The notes beneath the pieces were generated by a model. It worked only from the letters and a program-made list of their open reading frames with translations, made no database searches and was not told the origin of the DNA. DNA of 64,000 nucleotides from Plumapathes pennacea (Eukaryota; Cnidaria; Anthozoa; Antipatharia; Myriopathidae), in assembly GCA_964036295.1 (NCBI GenBank), contig OZ038462.1, forward strand, positions 33,190,355 through 33,254,354, read 5' to 3'. Each line of letters starts with the position of its first letter. The stretch's first letter is position 1. The position numbers and the translations under genes were made by a program. This document shows positions 27,980-39,086 of this stretch, piece after piece.

Positions 27980-30837
27980 CTAGAAATACGATAATCGCAG
28001 ATATCCCCTCACTCCGTCCTGCACTGGCATATATTAGAAGTTTCGACGCAAAAAAATAAACATAGAAGTAATGTGTCTATTTTATACGACCTTTGATGTA
28101 ACCAGCTTGTTGTAGTTGATGGGGCAAGCGTATTAAAATAACGTTTTACTACTTGTACTATACCAAGTGCTGAACACTTAAAGGAGAAAAAGAGTGGTCT
28201 GAAATATAGTAACTTTGTGTTACTAAGCTCTGACCCAATAAGAAAACAACATATATATCAGCATCAATTTTTCAAAATACATTATATAAAATAGACTACG
28301 TAGTGAGAAGTGACAGTTTAGTCAGCATTCACTTAACCAAAAAGGTACAAAAAGCTATATATTCTCTATACTGTACAATACAGTACACTTTCAAATGAAG
28401 GAGAAAATTGAATTTGATCACTCTTAGGTGTGAAAGGGTTTAAACTTGTTGTTACCTCTAACAAATAAGTAAATAACAAAACCTTGTGTCAAAAAGGTAC
28501 ACAGAAAAATACTTGGTTCTGAGCATGTCATCCACTTGAGCACAGTGCAGTACCATTCCAAATTTTAAGAAAACATACAGATATCCCGAAGTTTTTTTTT
28601 GTGGCGTACTCAACAGAATATACAGAATATACAGGCCAATGTTTTTGAGAACCTTTTCCTTTGGCATTCTTGTTGGACCAGACAATCGGGTTGTACACGT
28701 CAGCATTGAGTTCATTTTTGGCTCCTGACAATCTTACACTTTCATGATGTCAGTGACTTGGTATATGAGGATCCCTCAACAGCACAGGAGTTGGCTTCTC
28801 AGCATGATTCCTTCACTTTAACATTTCCTTTAGCATGATCTTTGGAGATGAAAACACATGTTCTGGTTTTTGTCTTCGGTACATATTGTTGCTAATTTAT
28901 TATACAGTACTTGCCTATAAACAACAAAGAAATTGAACTTCCACTTGGACTGAAGTGTAAGTTTAGCCAAGGAACCTCTTTCTTTGCTCCTACAAAAATC
29001 AGAAAAGGCACCAAGTCTTAAGTGGATTAATAAGATAATTCACATGATGTACACAATACAATGCACTTTTATAGCTAACCTGTACTATTCATCCACAATT
29101 GACATAAATCTTGGAAGGATGCTGCAAAGGATCTGGCGCACTGTAAATAAATACTTGTTGTCCTGATAATAGAGGCCAATTCTTTCCTCAAAACACTGCT
29201 ATAAATGTTTTTGGTTATCCCCGAGCGTAATATCAAGTGTACATGGCATAAAAACAAATGCACATCATCATATGGACAGCTAAAGAAACTTCACTGCATA
29301 GATCAAATAAATCACTGTAAATTAATTAGGCACTGATACTGTAGTAAAAATTGGCAAATATTCTAAAAAGCACAAACTACAGCTTTTGCAATATGGTAAA
29401 TCAAAGTACAAACACATGTGTACAGTAGTGTGTTCTCTTCGATCCTTGTGTATAAAATGCAGCAAAGAATAACAAAACACAATCAGTGGTCTGATTAAGC
29501 AGGAATTCAAATTAAACAAAATTTTCACCGTGCATTCTTTGTTTAACTGTTCTTCATTGAAAAGAAACAATGACAAAGAATGGCCGAATTGCAATTAATG
29601 CGTAATTGTGCAAATTTGGCCATCAATACACAGCGAGGTCAAAAATATAAATACAACTATAAAAGCCATACAGAATAGTTTTCAATTCTTACCTGCCCCT
29701 TGCTTCCTGATGATAAGAACGGGCAGATCACTCACATTGGCTGGAAGAGTGCTGAGAAATCCCTGAACATCCTGCAGCAAGTTGAGGACATGACCTTTGT
29801 ACCCACGCTGGCCGCCGTGTTTTTGGTAAACACACATGATTGGGAAAGCTCTGGCGATCAGCATTTCCTCTACTTCGGTGAGGTCCTGTAGTTCTGCAGG
29901 GAATGTCCCAGGATCCATGTCGTTTTCAGCTGAGAACAATCGACACGAGGTCTTTTTGTCGCGTTTGCACTTGGTGCAGGTATAGTTCAGCTCGGGCACA
30001 CTTTGGTTGGTGATCAGCCATGTTTCTCTGCATACCTTGCAGTGTAAGTGTCGGAGATTTTCCTCAAAGCTGTGAAAGGCAGTGAGTTCTTCCCGCACCC
30101 ATTCTTGTTCGTGGAATGGAGGAATTTCTGGATTTACCCACCCACGGTTATGCAAATATTGTTGTTTTTGGCTGCGACGTTCTTCGATAACTGCAGCACG
30201 CTGTTGTCGGCGTCGAGTGTTGGCTTCATTTTGAGCTTGAAGCCTGCGGGTACTCCGTTCAGACGATTCAGTCATTGCCACGTCGAGAAGATACTCGCTG
30301 GCGATTGGATTCTCTTTGCGGAGTTGTTTGCGTTTTCCGCTTCGGTTCACGTCGCTTTCTTTGCGGAGTCGTTTCTTCGGCACGATTCTTTTTATGATGC
30401 TGTCGATCATAACAGGATTGTCGCCTTTTCTAGAGACGAATTTGGCGTTGTTCGCTCGTTTCACGATTTCGCCTTGCTCGTGTCTGTTCCCTTCTCATTT
30501 GAAAACGAGCTTCGCGAGACTGTTGTGTTTCAAGTTTTTCAGTTAAGTTTTCCATTTTCGTGAACGTAGCTACGATATATTGTTGCTTCGTTCAAATCTA
30601 AATGTTTCGTTCAAGTCTAATTTCTCTGTTAATCCGAGTAAAACAACAGGGCACACGTGATCGATCCGGCCTTTGTTATTGGTTAGCGGGGTAACCGCGC
30701 CTAAAGTCGTACGCCAGACAGACTGACAGACGGACGAACGTTAAATTTCGAGATGGCGACAGGCTTGGAGTCCCCAAGTAGACGGTATAATATTACTGCA
30801 TTAGTGTCGTGAGTATTTCCCTCACTTCGTTCGGGGA
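27980..30837 (-). mobile_element. Helitron HelC (2.86 kb, TC...CTAG, inserted between A and T)
   Basis: On the minus strand it begins TCCCCGAACGAAGTGAGGG at 30837 and ends TATTTCTAG at 27980. The host bases are A on the left (27979) and T on the right (30838), the hallmark of canonical Helitrons. The interrupted family-Y sequence is continuous in copy 1 at about 4470-4480. It carries a damaged first exon with a DUF6570-like region, followed by about 1.7 kb with no recognisable helicase. Confidence 0.85.
29693..30555 (-). pseudogene. Helitron polyprotein exon 1 with zinc-finger and DUF6570-like region, frameshifted
   Basis: The frame starts MENLTEKLETQQSREARF and has the same Arg-rich repeats as its relatives. 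It meets a stop where related copies read on (about 30430), and must shift frame again near 30280 to continue into TESSERSTRRLQAQNEAN. Downstream are a CxxC-x(n)-CxxC pair (LHCKVCRETW, YTCTKCKRDKK) and a block typical of Helitron DUF6570 (LTEVEEMLIARAFPIM, QRGYKGHVLNL, LPVLIIRK). It ends at a good donor (GCAG then GTAAGA). No Rep HUH motif or SF1 helicase is found before the 3' end at 27980, so this copy is not autonomous. Confidence 0.8.
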
Positions 30838-31064
30838 TAATCGAATCCATCAAACATTTGTTTACGGCTATGACGATGAACTTATGAATGCCAGCCAAAA
30901 AATGTTCCCTGAAATCCAGTTTACCCGTGCATGTTCCATAGAGCCAAACGGTGTTGATTTTGGATGTGATATATAGCTAACGTTACACGCAAATTGTATT
31001 AACGCAGCATATATAACCGCGGCGCCCACATCTCAAGTTGTTCGCGAAGTCACCTTACGTCATC
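30838..31064 (+). repeat. Repeat family Y, copy 2, right part, with the SINE empty site
   Basis: Continues the family-Y alignment (CCATCAAACATTTGTTTACG, CATGTTCCATAGAGCC). GAAGTCACCTTACGTCATCG at 31045-31064 corresponds to the position where copy 1 holds the SINE. Confidence 0.65.
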
Positions 31065-31200
31065 GCATATCACGTGGCAGTGCGAACCAATCACCGTGTG
31101 CTGATTCGTAACCCAGAAAGAAAATAAAAATAATATGACGAAGATGAATACACGCTCTCCAATCCTAAGCTCGTCGGGCGGCTACGCCCCACGAGCAATA

Positions 31201-31275
31201 AGCCCTTCCCAGGGTTTAAGGGGACGGGGTTCCCACATTGACTCATTACAATAGTTTCGTAAAGTAACACACTCG
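31201..31275. repeat. About 75-bp repeat shared with 6442-6520
   Basis: Near-identical block from TAAGCCCTTCCCA to AGTAACACACTC. Confidence 0.6.
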
Positions 31276-31385
31276 GATCATTCCCGTTTACTGGGAATCG
31301 AGACTTGTTAAAATTAAACGTACTCAATTTAAGAAAACGAGCACGATGGTTAAGTGTATCATTCCATCGAGACGTTTTTAACAAT

Positions 31386-31448
31386 CGAGACTCGTTTTCT
31401 AAATCGAGACTCATTTTCTAAATCGAGACTCGTTTTCTGAATCGAGAC
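31386..31448. repeat. 19-20-bp minisatellite (ATCGAGACTCGTTTTCTAA), about 3-4 units
   Basis: Consecutive near-identical units lie at the outer end of the inverted repeat that flanks the RecQ-like gene. A degenerate relative occurs at 35248-35285. Confidence 0.75.
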
Positions 31449-31590
31449 TAGCCTGTTCCAGGCTCTCAGATACTGGAAAAAGGCGCAGAGAAATAGCGCG
31501 ATGGGCTGGGGCGGGGGCGCGGGAGGGCTGGGTCGAGGGAGGGAGGAGGTGGGGAGAGCCTGTAGTAATTCTATTCAGAACCCTGTTCCG
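31430..31590. repeat. Left inverted repeat flanking the RecQ-like gene, with G-rich tract
   Basis: Matches the reverse complement of 33101-33218 plus 35218-35285 (GGCTCTCAGATACTGG, then GGCGCAGAG, and CAGAACCCTGTTCCG at the inner end). The plus strand at 31503-31555 has more than four runs of three or more G (GGGCTGGGGCGGGGGCGCGG and onward), a textbook G-quadruplex pattern. Confidence 0.8.
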
Positions 31591-31694
31591 GTATACCAGC
31601 TCCTGGTATACCCTCTGATTGGTCAATTTTTGTCACATGCCAATCATATGGTATTTGATATGTAAATTATCCATACGCTTTTTGCACGTGAAAC

Positions 31695-33065
31695 ATGGAT
31701 GTAAACAGTGTAATCCCGAAATGTTTACGGGATTTCTCGCACATTAATTCTCTCAAAAAAGAGCAAGAGACATGCCTGAAACATTTAGTGTCTGGAAACG
31801 ATGTGTTTGCAATACTACCGACTGGTTTCGGCAAAAGTCTCATCTTCGAACTTTTCCCTCGTGTGATGAAGATGGTGTCACAACAAGATAGCGCCAAGAC
31901 AGTCATCGTTATTTCTCCTTTGGTTTCGATCATGAAAGATCAAGTACAGCACGTTAGAGAAATGGGGATATCGGCTGCAGCCATAGGGATCGGCGGGGAA
32001 AACGACAACGATGAGAAATCCGTTCGAAGTGGGGAGTGTGAGATTGTATTCGGAAGTCCTGAGAGTTGACTGTCGAAGACTTGGACGAAGGAACTTAAGG
32101 AGGGAAAGTTGGGCCGTCAAACCGTTGGAATAGCTTTTGATGAAGCCCATTCAGTTACGGAATGGTAAGTTTTTGATTTCGATCGATAGTAGTAGATTGA
32201 TGCTCACTACTATTCAATATTCCACGCCAATCCTTCGGCTCTTTATCTAATTTTGCGTTAACTTACAGGGGACTGTCAGAGAAGAAAGGGAGAAAGAAAG
32301 CGAAGGATCCATTTAGAGAGGCATTTGGAAGCGTCAAGGATCACTCCCGCCGGGAATCCCAACGATCGCACTAACTGCAACTGTTCAGGATTCACAGCAA
32401 ATCGTTTTCATTGTGAGCACAAATATATATGATGTGTCTTGCGAAGCTTTTCAATCGACTAAGCGTTTAACTCTGTTCTTGCTCGAAATTTTGCGTATTA
32501 AAGTGAAATATGGCCACCACACGTAATTCACGGGTAACCACAGAGGTCTCACGTTTCTCTGGCTCAATATCCTTGCTTTTGTCGGTGTAATTTGAAACTG
32601 CAGAAGGAGCACAATCTCGCATAAAATCTTCGATCAGACTTCAATTCCAAAGGTTCAATGAAATCTACGTCTAATACGTTGCGTCCGCTTCACCCTTGTG
32701 CATCATTCAAACTGCGCAAAGTGACGGTTGGCCTTTGGACGTACATGTTTATAAATCATTAAATCTGAAACCAAACCGCAAACTCTTTATAAAGGGACCA
32801 TATAATAATATGCGGTATCCTATCTTGTCGGATTTAGCAGAAAAATGCAAGTCTCTAGATTACGAATAAACTGATACACGTAGTCTCAGACATGTCTTGT
32901 TAGTGTTCAGTTGGACTGTACAGAGAGACTCTTGGAAATCGACAGAAATTTGGCTTTTGTTGGAGTTTTTACAGGAACTTGAACCGCCATCCGCGAAAAC
33001 CAAAGGAAATACGATATTCGTAAACCCCGAGATTTCTGTCACCCGCAGTGCGTTCAGTGACATCA
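31695..33065 (+). pseudogene. RecQ-like SF2 DNA helicase, decayed multi-exon gene
   Basis: Exon 1 (31695-32164) encodes CLRDFSHINSLKKEQETCL, a Walker A box (LPTGFGKSLIF), motif Ia (VISPLVSIMKDQV) and the DEAH box (GIAFDEAHSVTEW), with one in-frame TGA at 32067-32069 between them. A good GTAAGT donor leads to exon 2 (32269-32412), WGLSEKKGRKKAKDP and then, only after a one-base shift near 32340, PPGIPTIALTATVQDS (motif III). Further coding traces are NNMRYPILSDLAEKCKSL (about 32770-32856) and exon 3 traces ELEPPSAKTKGNTIFVNPE (32975-33065, motif IV). RecQ enzymes unwind DNA, including G-quadruplexes. The gene lies between inverted repeats, suggesting cargo of a mobile element or a duplicated family member. 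The stop and the frameshift make it non-functional here. Confidence 0.78.
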
Positions 33066-33100
33066 GTAAGTGACATCTTTCAAAATCACATGATCAGGGG

Positions 33101-33218
33101 CGGAACAGGGTTCTGAATAAAATTACTACAGGCTCTCCCTCCCCACCTCCTCCCTCCCTCGACCCAGCCCTCCCGCGCCCCCGCCCCAGTCCATCGCGCC
33201 TTTTCTCTGCGCCTTTTT
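33101..33218. repeat. Right inverted repeat of the RecQ unit (first part)
   Basis: C-rich complement of 31475-31590 (GCGGAACAGGGTTCTG to CTGCGCCTTTTT). It is interrupted after 33218 by Helentron X1 and resumes at 35218. Confidence 0.8.
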
Positions 33219-33397
33219 GAAGCTTATTTGCAATATGCAAATAGCTTCTATGTCGGCGTTTGGGCGATAGTTGAACTGCCGTTCGGCCCATCTCATTAGG
33301 TCATTAAAATGCTCCCCCTCTAGGTGGAAAAAACTACTGAGGGGGTGGGGGAGGAGCATGAAGTGTTATTATAAAAGCCGCCGTGGTACAGGTCCTG

Positions 33398-33541
33398 GGT
33401 AATTGTGAACAAGTTGAACTGTCGGTAAGTGGTCGGTATACGATTTACCGACCACATACCGACCACGCGATTGACTTTACCGACCACATACCGACCACTC
33501 AAAAACTTTTACCTACCACTTAACCGACCACACTTTTTGCT

Positions 33542-33572
<31 letters not shown>

Positions 33573-34035
33573 CCGTTCTCTTTCTTTTTTAAGAATTGAA
33601 AGCAAGAAATACCGTTTGATTTATTGGCGATGTGATTTACACGTGTGCTGTAATCGATGTGCGTGAGCGAAATCAGTCTGGTAGTGTCGAAGTGAAGTTG
33701 TCATTGACTTTTATTGAACTTGGTGGCTCCTAAAGGAGCCGTTGTTTTCGAGGCGAATCTCACTCAAAGAAGTTGAAAATTGAAAATTACTCGTCCAAGC
33801 TCGTGACTGACTGGACGCGCGTACGTGTATGGACGTGAGCCAAAAATTTACTCGTATTTATACATTCACAGTAAACTTGGCGGATCGAAATGCACTAACT
33901 TTTACTAGTCTAAAGAATCTTGTTTGTTCTATTCATGGATAAAAATACACCGAAATACACCAGCGTTTAGAAAAGCTTTTAAAAGGATTCATTGTTTACG
34001 CGATTTGACACCTCAACACATCCTGTGTTGTGTGT
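33398..34035. mobile_element. 638-bp insertion in X1 with 6-bp target duplication GTCCTG
   Basis: X2 and X3 read continuously through the site; here GTCCTG appears at 33392-33397 and again at 34036-34041. The insert holds repeated TACCGACCACA motifs (33437-33510), a T-tract (33547-33571), a histone-type 3' stem-loop on the minus strand (33725-33740) and a TATAAATA box on the same strand (about 33856). No open reading frame of note. Confidence 0.7.
33725..33740 (-). terminator. Histone-mRNA-type 3' stem-loop
   Basis: On the minus strand: GGCTCC, loop TTTA, GGAGCC, preceded by AACAAC and followed by ACCA. This matches the replication-dependent histone 3' end pattern except that the sixth pair is C-G in place of T-A, a compensatory change. 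No histone coding sequence lies upstream. Confidence 0.45.
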
Positions 34036-35217
34036 GTCCTGTGAGAAAGTTTGTCTTTTATTATCTACTTAACACAAAGAATGCACAGAGAGATTTCCAG
34101 TAAAGGGTTTCCGTGCTAATGTTATAACTTTGCGACAGAATGTCAGAAGCTAAATTACCTCTCCAGGGAGGGGTTTTCTAAATATAATTGGCTCTCTCGC
34201 ACGTGGAAATTCAAGGCATTATTTAATGGCGGTTGTGAGCGTTGCCGATTCTTTGGTTGCATGTGGAAATCTGCTCCCCCTTCAGCCCCCGGCTGACATA
34301 TCCGTAGTATCTGGCAAACAGGGGATACAGATTCACATTTAGAGCGACATTTCCGGACACATTTGCGAATATACGCTCCGCTCACAAAAGAAGAAACACA
34401 GCTGTATGGTGTGACCATGACATATGTTTTGAAGGTAAAAGCTTATTCCGAGTTTTTTTTGCGTTCGCTGATATGTTTGTTGACACATGATTTCATGCCA
34501 TAATTGCAAATGCAGATCGACTGTGGTATGTCTGAGTTGTTTGTTTATAAAATTGTCTCGAGCGGATTCTGTCACTAATGAAAAATTGACAGGAAATTTT
34601 ACTGTGAATCCTTTTCACCACCGTTCGAACAGCACGAGAAACAGGTTTTTTCGGCTGCAGTGTGTTGTGTTACGAAACTATTTTAACGAGTCAAAATCTG
34701 GTTTACCTCGCATGATATGTTTGTTGACACATGATTTCATGACCAGATCGACTGTGGTTTGTCTGAGTTGTTTGTTTACAAACTATTGTCTCTAGCGGGT
34801 TTTGTCGCTAATGAAAAATCGTCTGAAAAGTCGACAGGAAATTTTACTGTGAATCTATTTCACCACCGTTCGAAGAGCACGAGAAACAGGTTTGTTTGGC
34901 TGGAGTGTGTTACGTTATAACGAGTCAAAGTCTGGCTTACCTCGCAGAAATTTACAGAACGACTTGAAATATTTTGGCAAGCTATACTTTCCTCCTTTTG
35001 TCGATAAGCTCAAAATAATCATATAATAAACTGTCATGTTTGTGCATTTGTGTTTGGTCATGCATAGTACGTAGCTGGCATAGTAGAACATTGTGTAAAA
35101 CCCCGATCAAACGGTGATAATATTCGATGATAGTTCGTGCCCCGTTGTAACACGAACTACCTATCATAGACTATCATCAACTAGCAAATAGCTTCACGTA
35201 CGCTTTGCGGACCTATG

Positions 35218-35285
35218 TTTCCAGTATCTGAGAGCCTGGAACAAGCTAAATCGAGACTCGATTACAGAATCTAGACTCGTTTGGA
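35218..35285. repeat. Right inverted repeat of the RecQ unit (outer part)
   Basis: CCAGTATCTGAGAGCCTGGAA and degenerate GAGACTCG units complement 31386-31474. Confidence 0.75.
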
Positions 35286-36199
35286 CGGACATGAAAAACG
35301 AGTCTCCAACACGAGGAGCCCCAGAGCCTGCATTCCGGTCACAACAGGGTTTCCTACCAGGCGTTGGGTTGCGACGTCCAACGCGTTAATTAGATTGCAC
35401 CTAATAGTCATGGTGGTTTTCGGTCCCGCGAAATGTCTGTCAGCAATGTTATTGTTTTGACGTCTTGAAAGCCAAATATAGAGAAGAGCAAGTACAGTGC
35501 CTGTAGAATCAAATTCCAAACCATTTTGAGTTCATTCGGCGGGCGCGCGTTATTACGACGTGGCTGATTGTTCTTTATTGTGGAATTGGCTCGGCATAAA
35601 CACTGGAAACACTGGTGCGCGCTGAATGCAGTTCTTCTGTCGCGAGATCTCTGTGTCCAAATGACGGGAGACAGGTTCTGTTCCGAGAGCTGGCAATGGA
35701 TTTGTTCTTCGCCATACTTGATATGTAAAGAGAGTGGCCAACAAATGACAGCTGCGCAACAATCAATGCATCAACTTCACCAATCGGCGCATTGTTGATA
35801 CACTGATAGACGAAAAGGGGTTCAAAGCGAAGGTAATACAAACTAATATGCCACTTTGGAAACACGATTCATCACATCAGCGTGTCGACACACAACGAGT
35901 ATAAGCGCAGGTAACAAGCCTAAGAGAAAGCCCAATTGTAGTTAGAAATGAAGATAAATGTTCTGAACATGTTATTCAATGTTTATGTGCGAACTGCCTC
36001 GGCGAAAACCGAAAACCCGTCAAAAGTTGAATAACCCGCCAAAATCGGGTTGAATACCCGCCATCCCGCCAAATGCAATCCGAACCACTGCTCAGAAGGC
36101 CAGATCAAATCAGGGGATACTGGGTATGTAATATTTTCCTTTTGGTCTGGGAGAGGAACATGTAATTATGTTTTATCAAGCAAGAGTATTAGTGGAACG
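35286..36199. other. No gene supported
   Basis: Several overlapping short frames occur on both strands (for example 35271-35519 minus), none with recognisable domains or splice support. Confidence 0.35.
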
Positions 36200-37430
36200 T
36201 ATAAATACGTATGTTTTTCCTCTCCTATTTGGGCAGCACGCCTGCAGCAAAAAATATTTGTCTAATCTCGTGATGTTCGGGGGGCAAAAACGAACTGTGC
36301 ACCTATAAATTTTTAATTCTAACAGCGAAATTAATCCTAAATAAGTATGGTTTTTCCTCCTGTTTTGGGCGGCACGCCTGGAGCAGAAACGAATTATTGG
36401 GTGACACGCCTGAGATTCTGTGGGTAAAAACATACTCCGCGCCTATAATTTCTCGATTTTAACAGCAAACTAAGTTATGGTTTTTCCCTCCTGTTTTGGG
36501 CGGCACGTCTGGAGCAGAAACGAATTATTGGGTGACACGCCTGAGATTCTGTGGGTAAAAACATACTCCGCGCCTATAATTTCTCGATTTTAACAGCAAA
36601 CTAAGTTATGGTTTTTCCCTCCTGTTTTGGGCGGCACGCCTGGAGCAGAAACGAGTTATTGGGTGACACGCCTGAGATTCTGTGGGTAAAAACAAACTCC
36701 GCGCCTATAATTTCTCGATTTTAACACCAAACTAAGTTATGGTTTTTCCCTCCTGTTTTGGGCGGTACGCCCGGAGCAGAAACGAGTTATTGGGTGACAC
36801 GCCTGAGATTCTGTGGGTAAAAACATACTCCGGGCCGATAATTTCTCAATTCTAACAGTAAACCTAAGTTATGGTTTCCCCTTCTGTTTTGGGCGGCACG
36901 CCTGGAGCAGAAACGAGTTATTGGGTGACACGCCTGAAATTCTGTGGGTAAAAACATACTCCACGCCTATAATTTCTCGATTTTAACACCAAACTAAGTT
37001 ATGGTTTTTCCCTCCTGTTTTGGGCGGTACGCCCGGAGCAGAAACGAGTTATTGGGTGACACGCCTGAGATTCTGTGGGTAAAAACATACTCCGCGCCGA
37101 TAATTTCTCAATTCTAACAGTAAACCTAAGTTATGGTTTCCCCTTCTGTTTTGGGCGGCACGCCTGGAGCAGAAACGAGTTATTGGGTGACACGCCTGAA
37201 ATTCTGTGGGTAAAAACATACTCCACGCCGATAATTTCTCAATTCTAACAGTAAACCTAAGTTATGGTTTCCCCTTCTGTTTTGGGCGGCACGCCTGGAG
37301 CAGAAACGAGTTATTGGGTGACACGCCTGAAATTCTGTGGGTATAAACATTCTCTGCGCGACTAATTTTCATTACTAACAAAAAAAAAGAGGTTTCCCCT
37401 TGGGTGACATGTCTGAAGCAGAAAATAATA
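36200..37430. repeat. 131-bp tandem array, about nine units
   Basis: The motif GGCGGCACGCCTGGAGCAG recurs at exact 131-bp intervals (anchor bases at 36371, 36502, 36633, 36764, 36895, 37026, 37157, 37288) with degenerate units at both ends. Each unit also contains GGTGACACGCCTGAGATTC, a half-repeat of the same motif. Variants alternate (GGCGGTACGCC in the 4th and 6th anchors), pointing to multi-unit duplication. Confidence 0.92.
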
Positions 37431-38486
37431 TTCCTGCGAATTTAAAAAAATGGTCTGTAAAAAGAAGTCATAAAAATTGATGCCGACTGATGTTATTTTC
37501 ATCAATTTTCAGTTTAGCAGCACAGGAAATTGTATAGATGCGACATGGTTTGCGACATGGTTTGAGATGGTTGATATGTTCCTTGCAGAGTAGTCACATA
37601 AACGCAGTGCTGTATTTGAGAAAATCAAGCGTCAATTTTCCTGGCCTCTGACTAAATCCGTACTTCAGAGGCTTTCCAGAGCTGAGGCCCGGCCTCAATT
37701 TTGAGCGGACAGATGAAACATGCCGGAATCTGTTCGATAAAGCGCCCTTGAGTTCCGTCTGCACGCACGTTAATGAAGAAACGAAAATGTTTATCAGTTT
37801 TTTTAAAACCTTGCGAGGGAACCAGACCGATCAAAATAAATCAGCAGGTGATGGAACACACACGGCACCCACTGTTTTGAAAAAGTGACAATCTTGCATT
37901 CCCCAAATATTTCATCACACTTTTCTCTTCATTAATACGCGTCCTGTGGTGATTTTCTGGAATGTGGGTCTCGGGGCTCCTCATGGAGTCAAGCTCCCAG
38001 GCTCTTTGGCCGTTTTCGGGTAAGTCTGGGGCGAGGATTGAAGCAAGAAATCATGGAAGTCTTTGTGATTAGGAGTGTTAGTGACGTTTGGAGAATAGAA
38101 GAGCTAGAATGATGTACACGGTCTTTTTTTACTATCGGAAGGAAGGATTGACGAGATGAGGTATGTGATAATGCGTCAATAACACTCTTATTGTGCGAGG
38201 AGTAAACGTATAATGTAAACTGCATAAAACTACTCATAAGTAGTTCACTTTATAAATAACGAAAGCCCTCAACGAGTAAAATTTCTAATGGAAACGTTCA
38301 CACTATTTTTTGTACATTATGACAGAGGACATGTAACCGATATAAAATCACAGTATCAGATTAATAGCGCAAAGCGAAACTCTTCCACTAATCAATGGTT
38401 TTGGGACTGTAACATTTTTTCTACTTTCTCTCCACTACTCATTAATTATTACTCCAAACTGATGTCCCATTGTGTATGGTAGGAGC
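37431..38486. other. No gene seen
   Basis: Low-complexity intergenic sequence without supported coding or repeats. Confidence 0.35.
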
Positions 38487-38609
38487 AACTTTAGAATACC
38501 GGCTACTCATTTATTCTAATATATTCCAATATATAGCACTTGCAGAACGAAGCAAAGACAAACAAAGACTGTGTTGGTATGGAATGTAGTGGCCGGATAT
38601 TCTAAAGTT
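38487..38609. mobile_element. Small MITE (AACTTTAGAATACCGGC ends)
   Basis: The terminal inverted repeats AACTTTAGAATACCGGC and GCCGGATATTCTAAAGTT bound 123 bp. Confidence 0.7.
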
Positions 38610-39086
38610 AGCCATTTTTAATTATTAGTATATTTAGTTACTACTGGGACGGCTGGCCCTGTGCATTTCTCGTCGTTAATTCGAAACAATACTGCTGAGC
38701 TTGACATCAATTAAGGGCCATTTCGATAAGTGGGAACCAGGTCACTTAAACAGGAAATGCGGTTTGGACGACTGGAGTGAGTGTTGTTTCTGAAGTGACA
38801 TAGTTATAAAACATTTGATTCAGTTTCCTCAATAAACTCAAAAAAATCTATTTTTGATGCACACAGTCATAACCCTAACTTTAAAGTGACTTTATTAATT
38901 ATTAAACTATACTGCATTGCACCAAGAGGCTCTTGATTGCACATAATGACAGCACTAGAACTATTGAAGTCTTTAACAGCTTATCAGATTGTAACAGCTT
39001 CTCTAGTGCAGGCCCACAGTAGTTCTAAGATTTGCAAAAATAAACTAGAATAAACTCAATTTAATGCCACATGAAAGATGGCTTGC

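Larger units (their letters stand above)
33219..35217 (-). mobile_element. Helentron-like element X1 (with a nested 638-bp insert)
   Basis: Starts GAAGC next to a TTATTTGC/GCAAATAGCTTC hairpin and ends with GCAAATAGCTTC, a short hairpin GTACGCTTTGCGGAC and CTATG. T-runs flank it on both sides. The empty site is seen in the opposite inverted repeat (GGCGC then TTTTT then CCAGTATC, reverse of 31471-31485). Sister copies: 47838-49051 and 56011-57352. Asymmetric subterminal inverted repeats, a 3' hairpin and T|T insertion are Helentron/Helitron2 traits. No Rep/helicase is present. Orientation is tentative. Confidence 0.65.

Noticed and set aside
30838-31200. Promoter of the RecQ-like gene
   Set aside because: This is repeat family Y sequence; no promoter motif could be supported.
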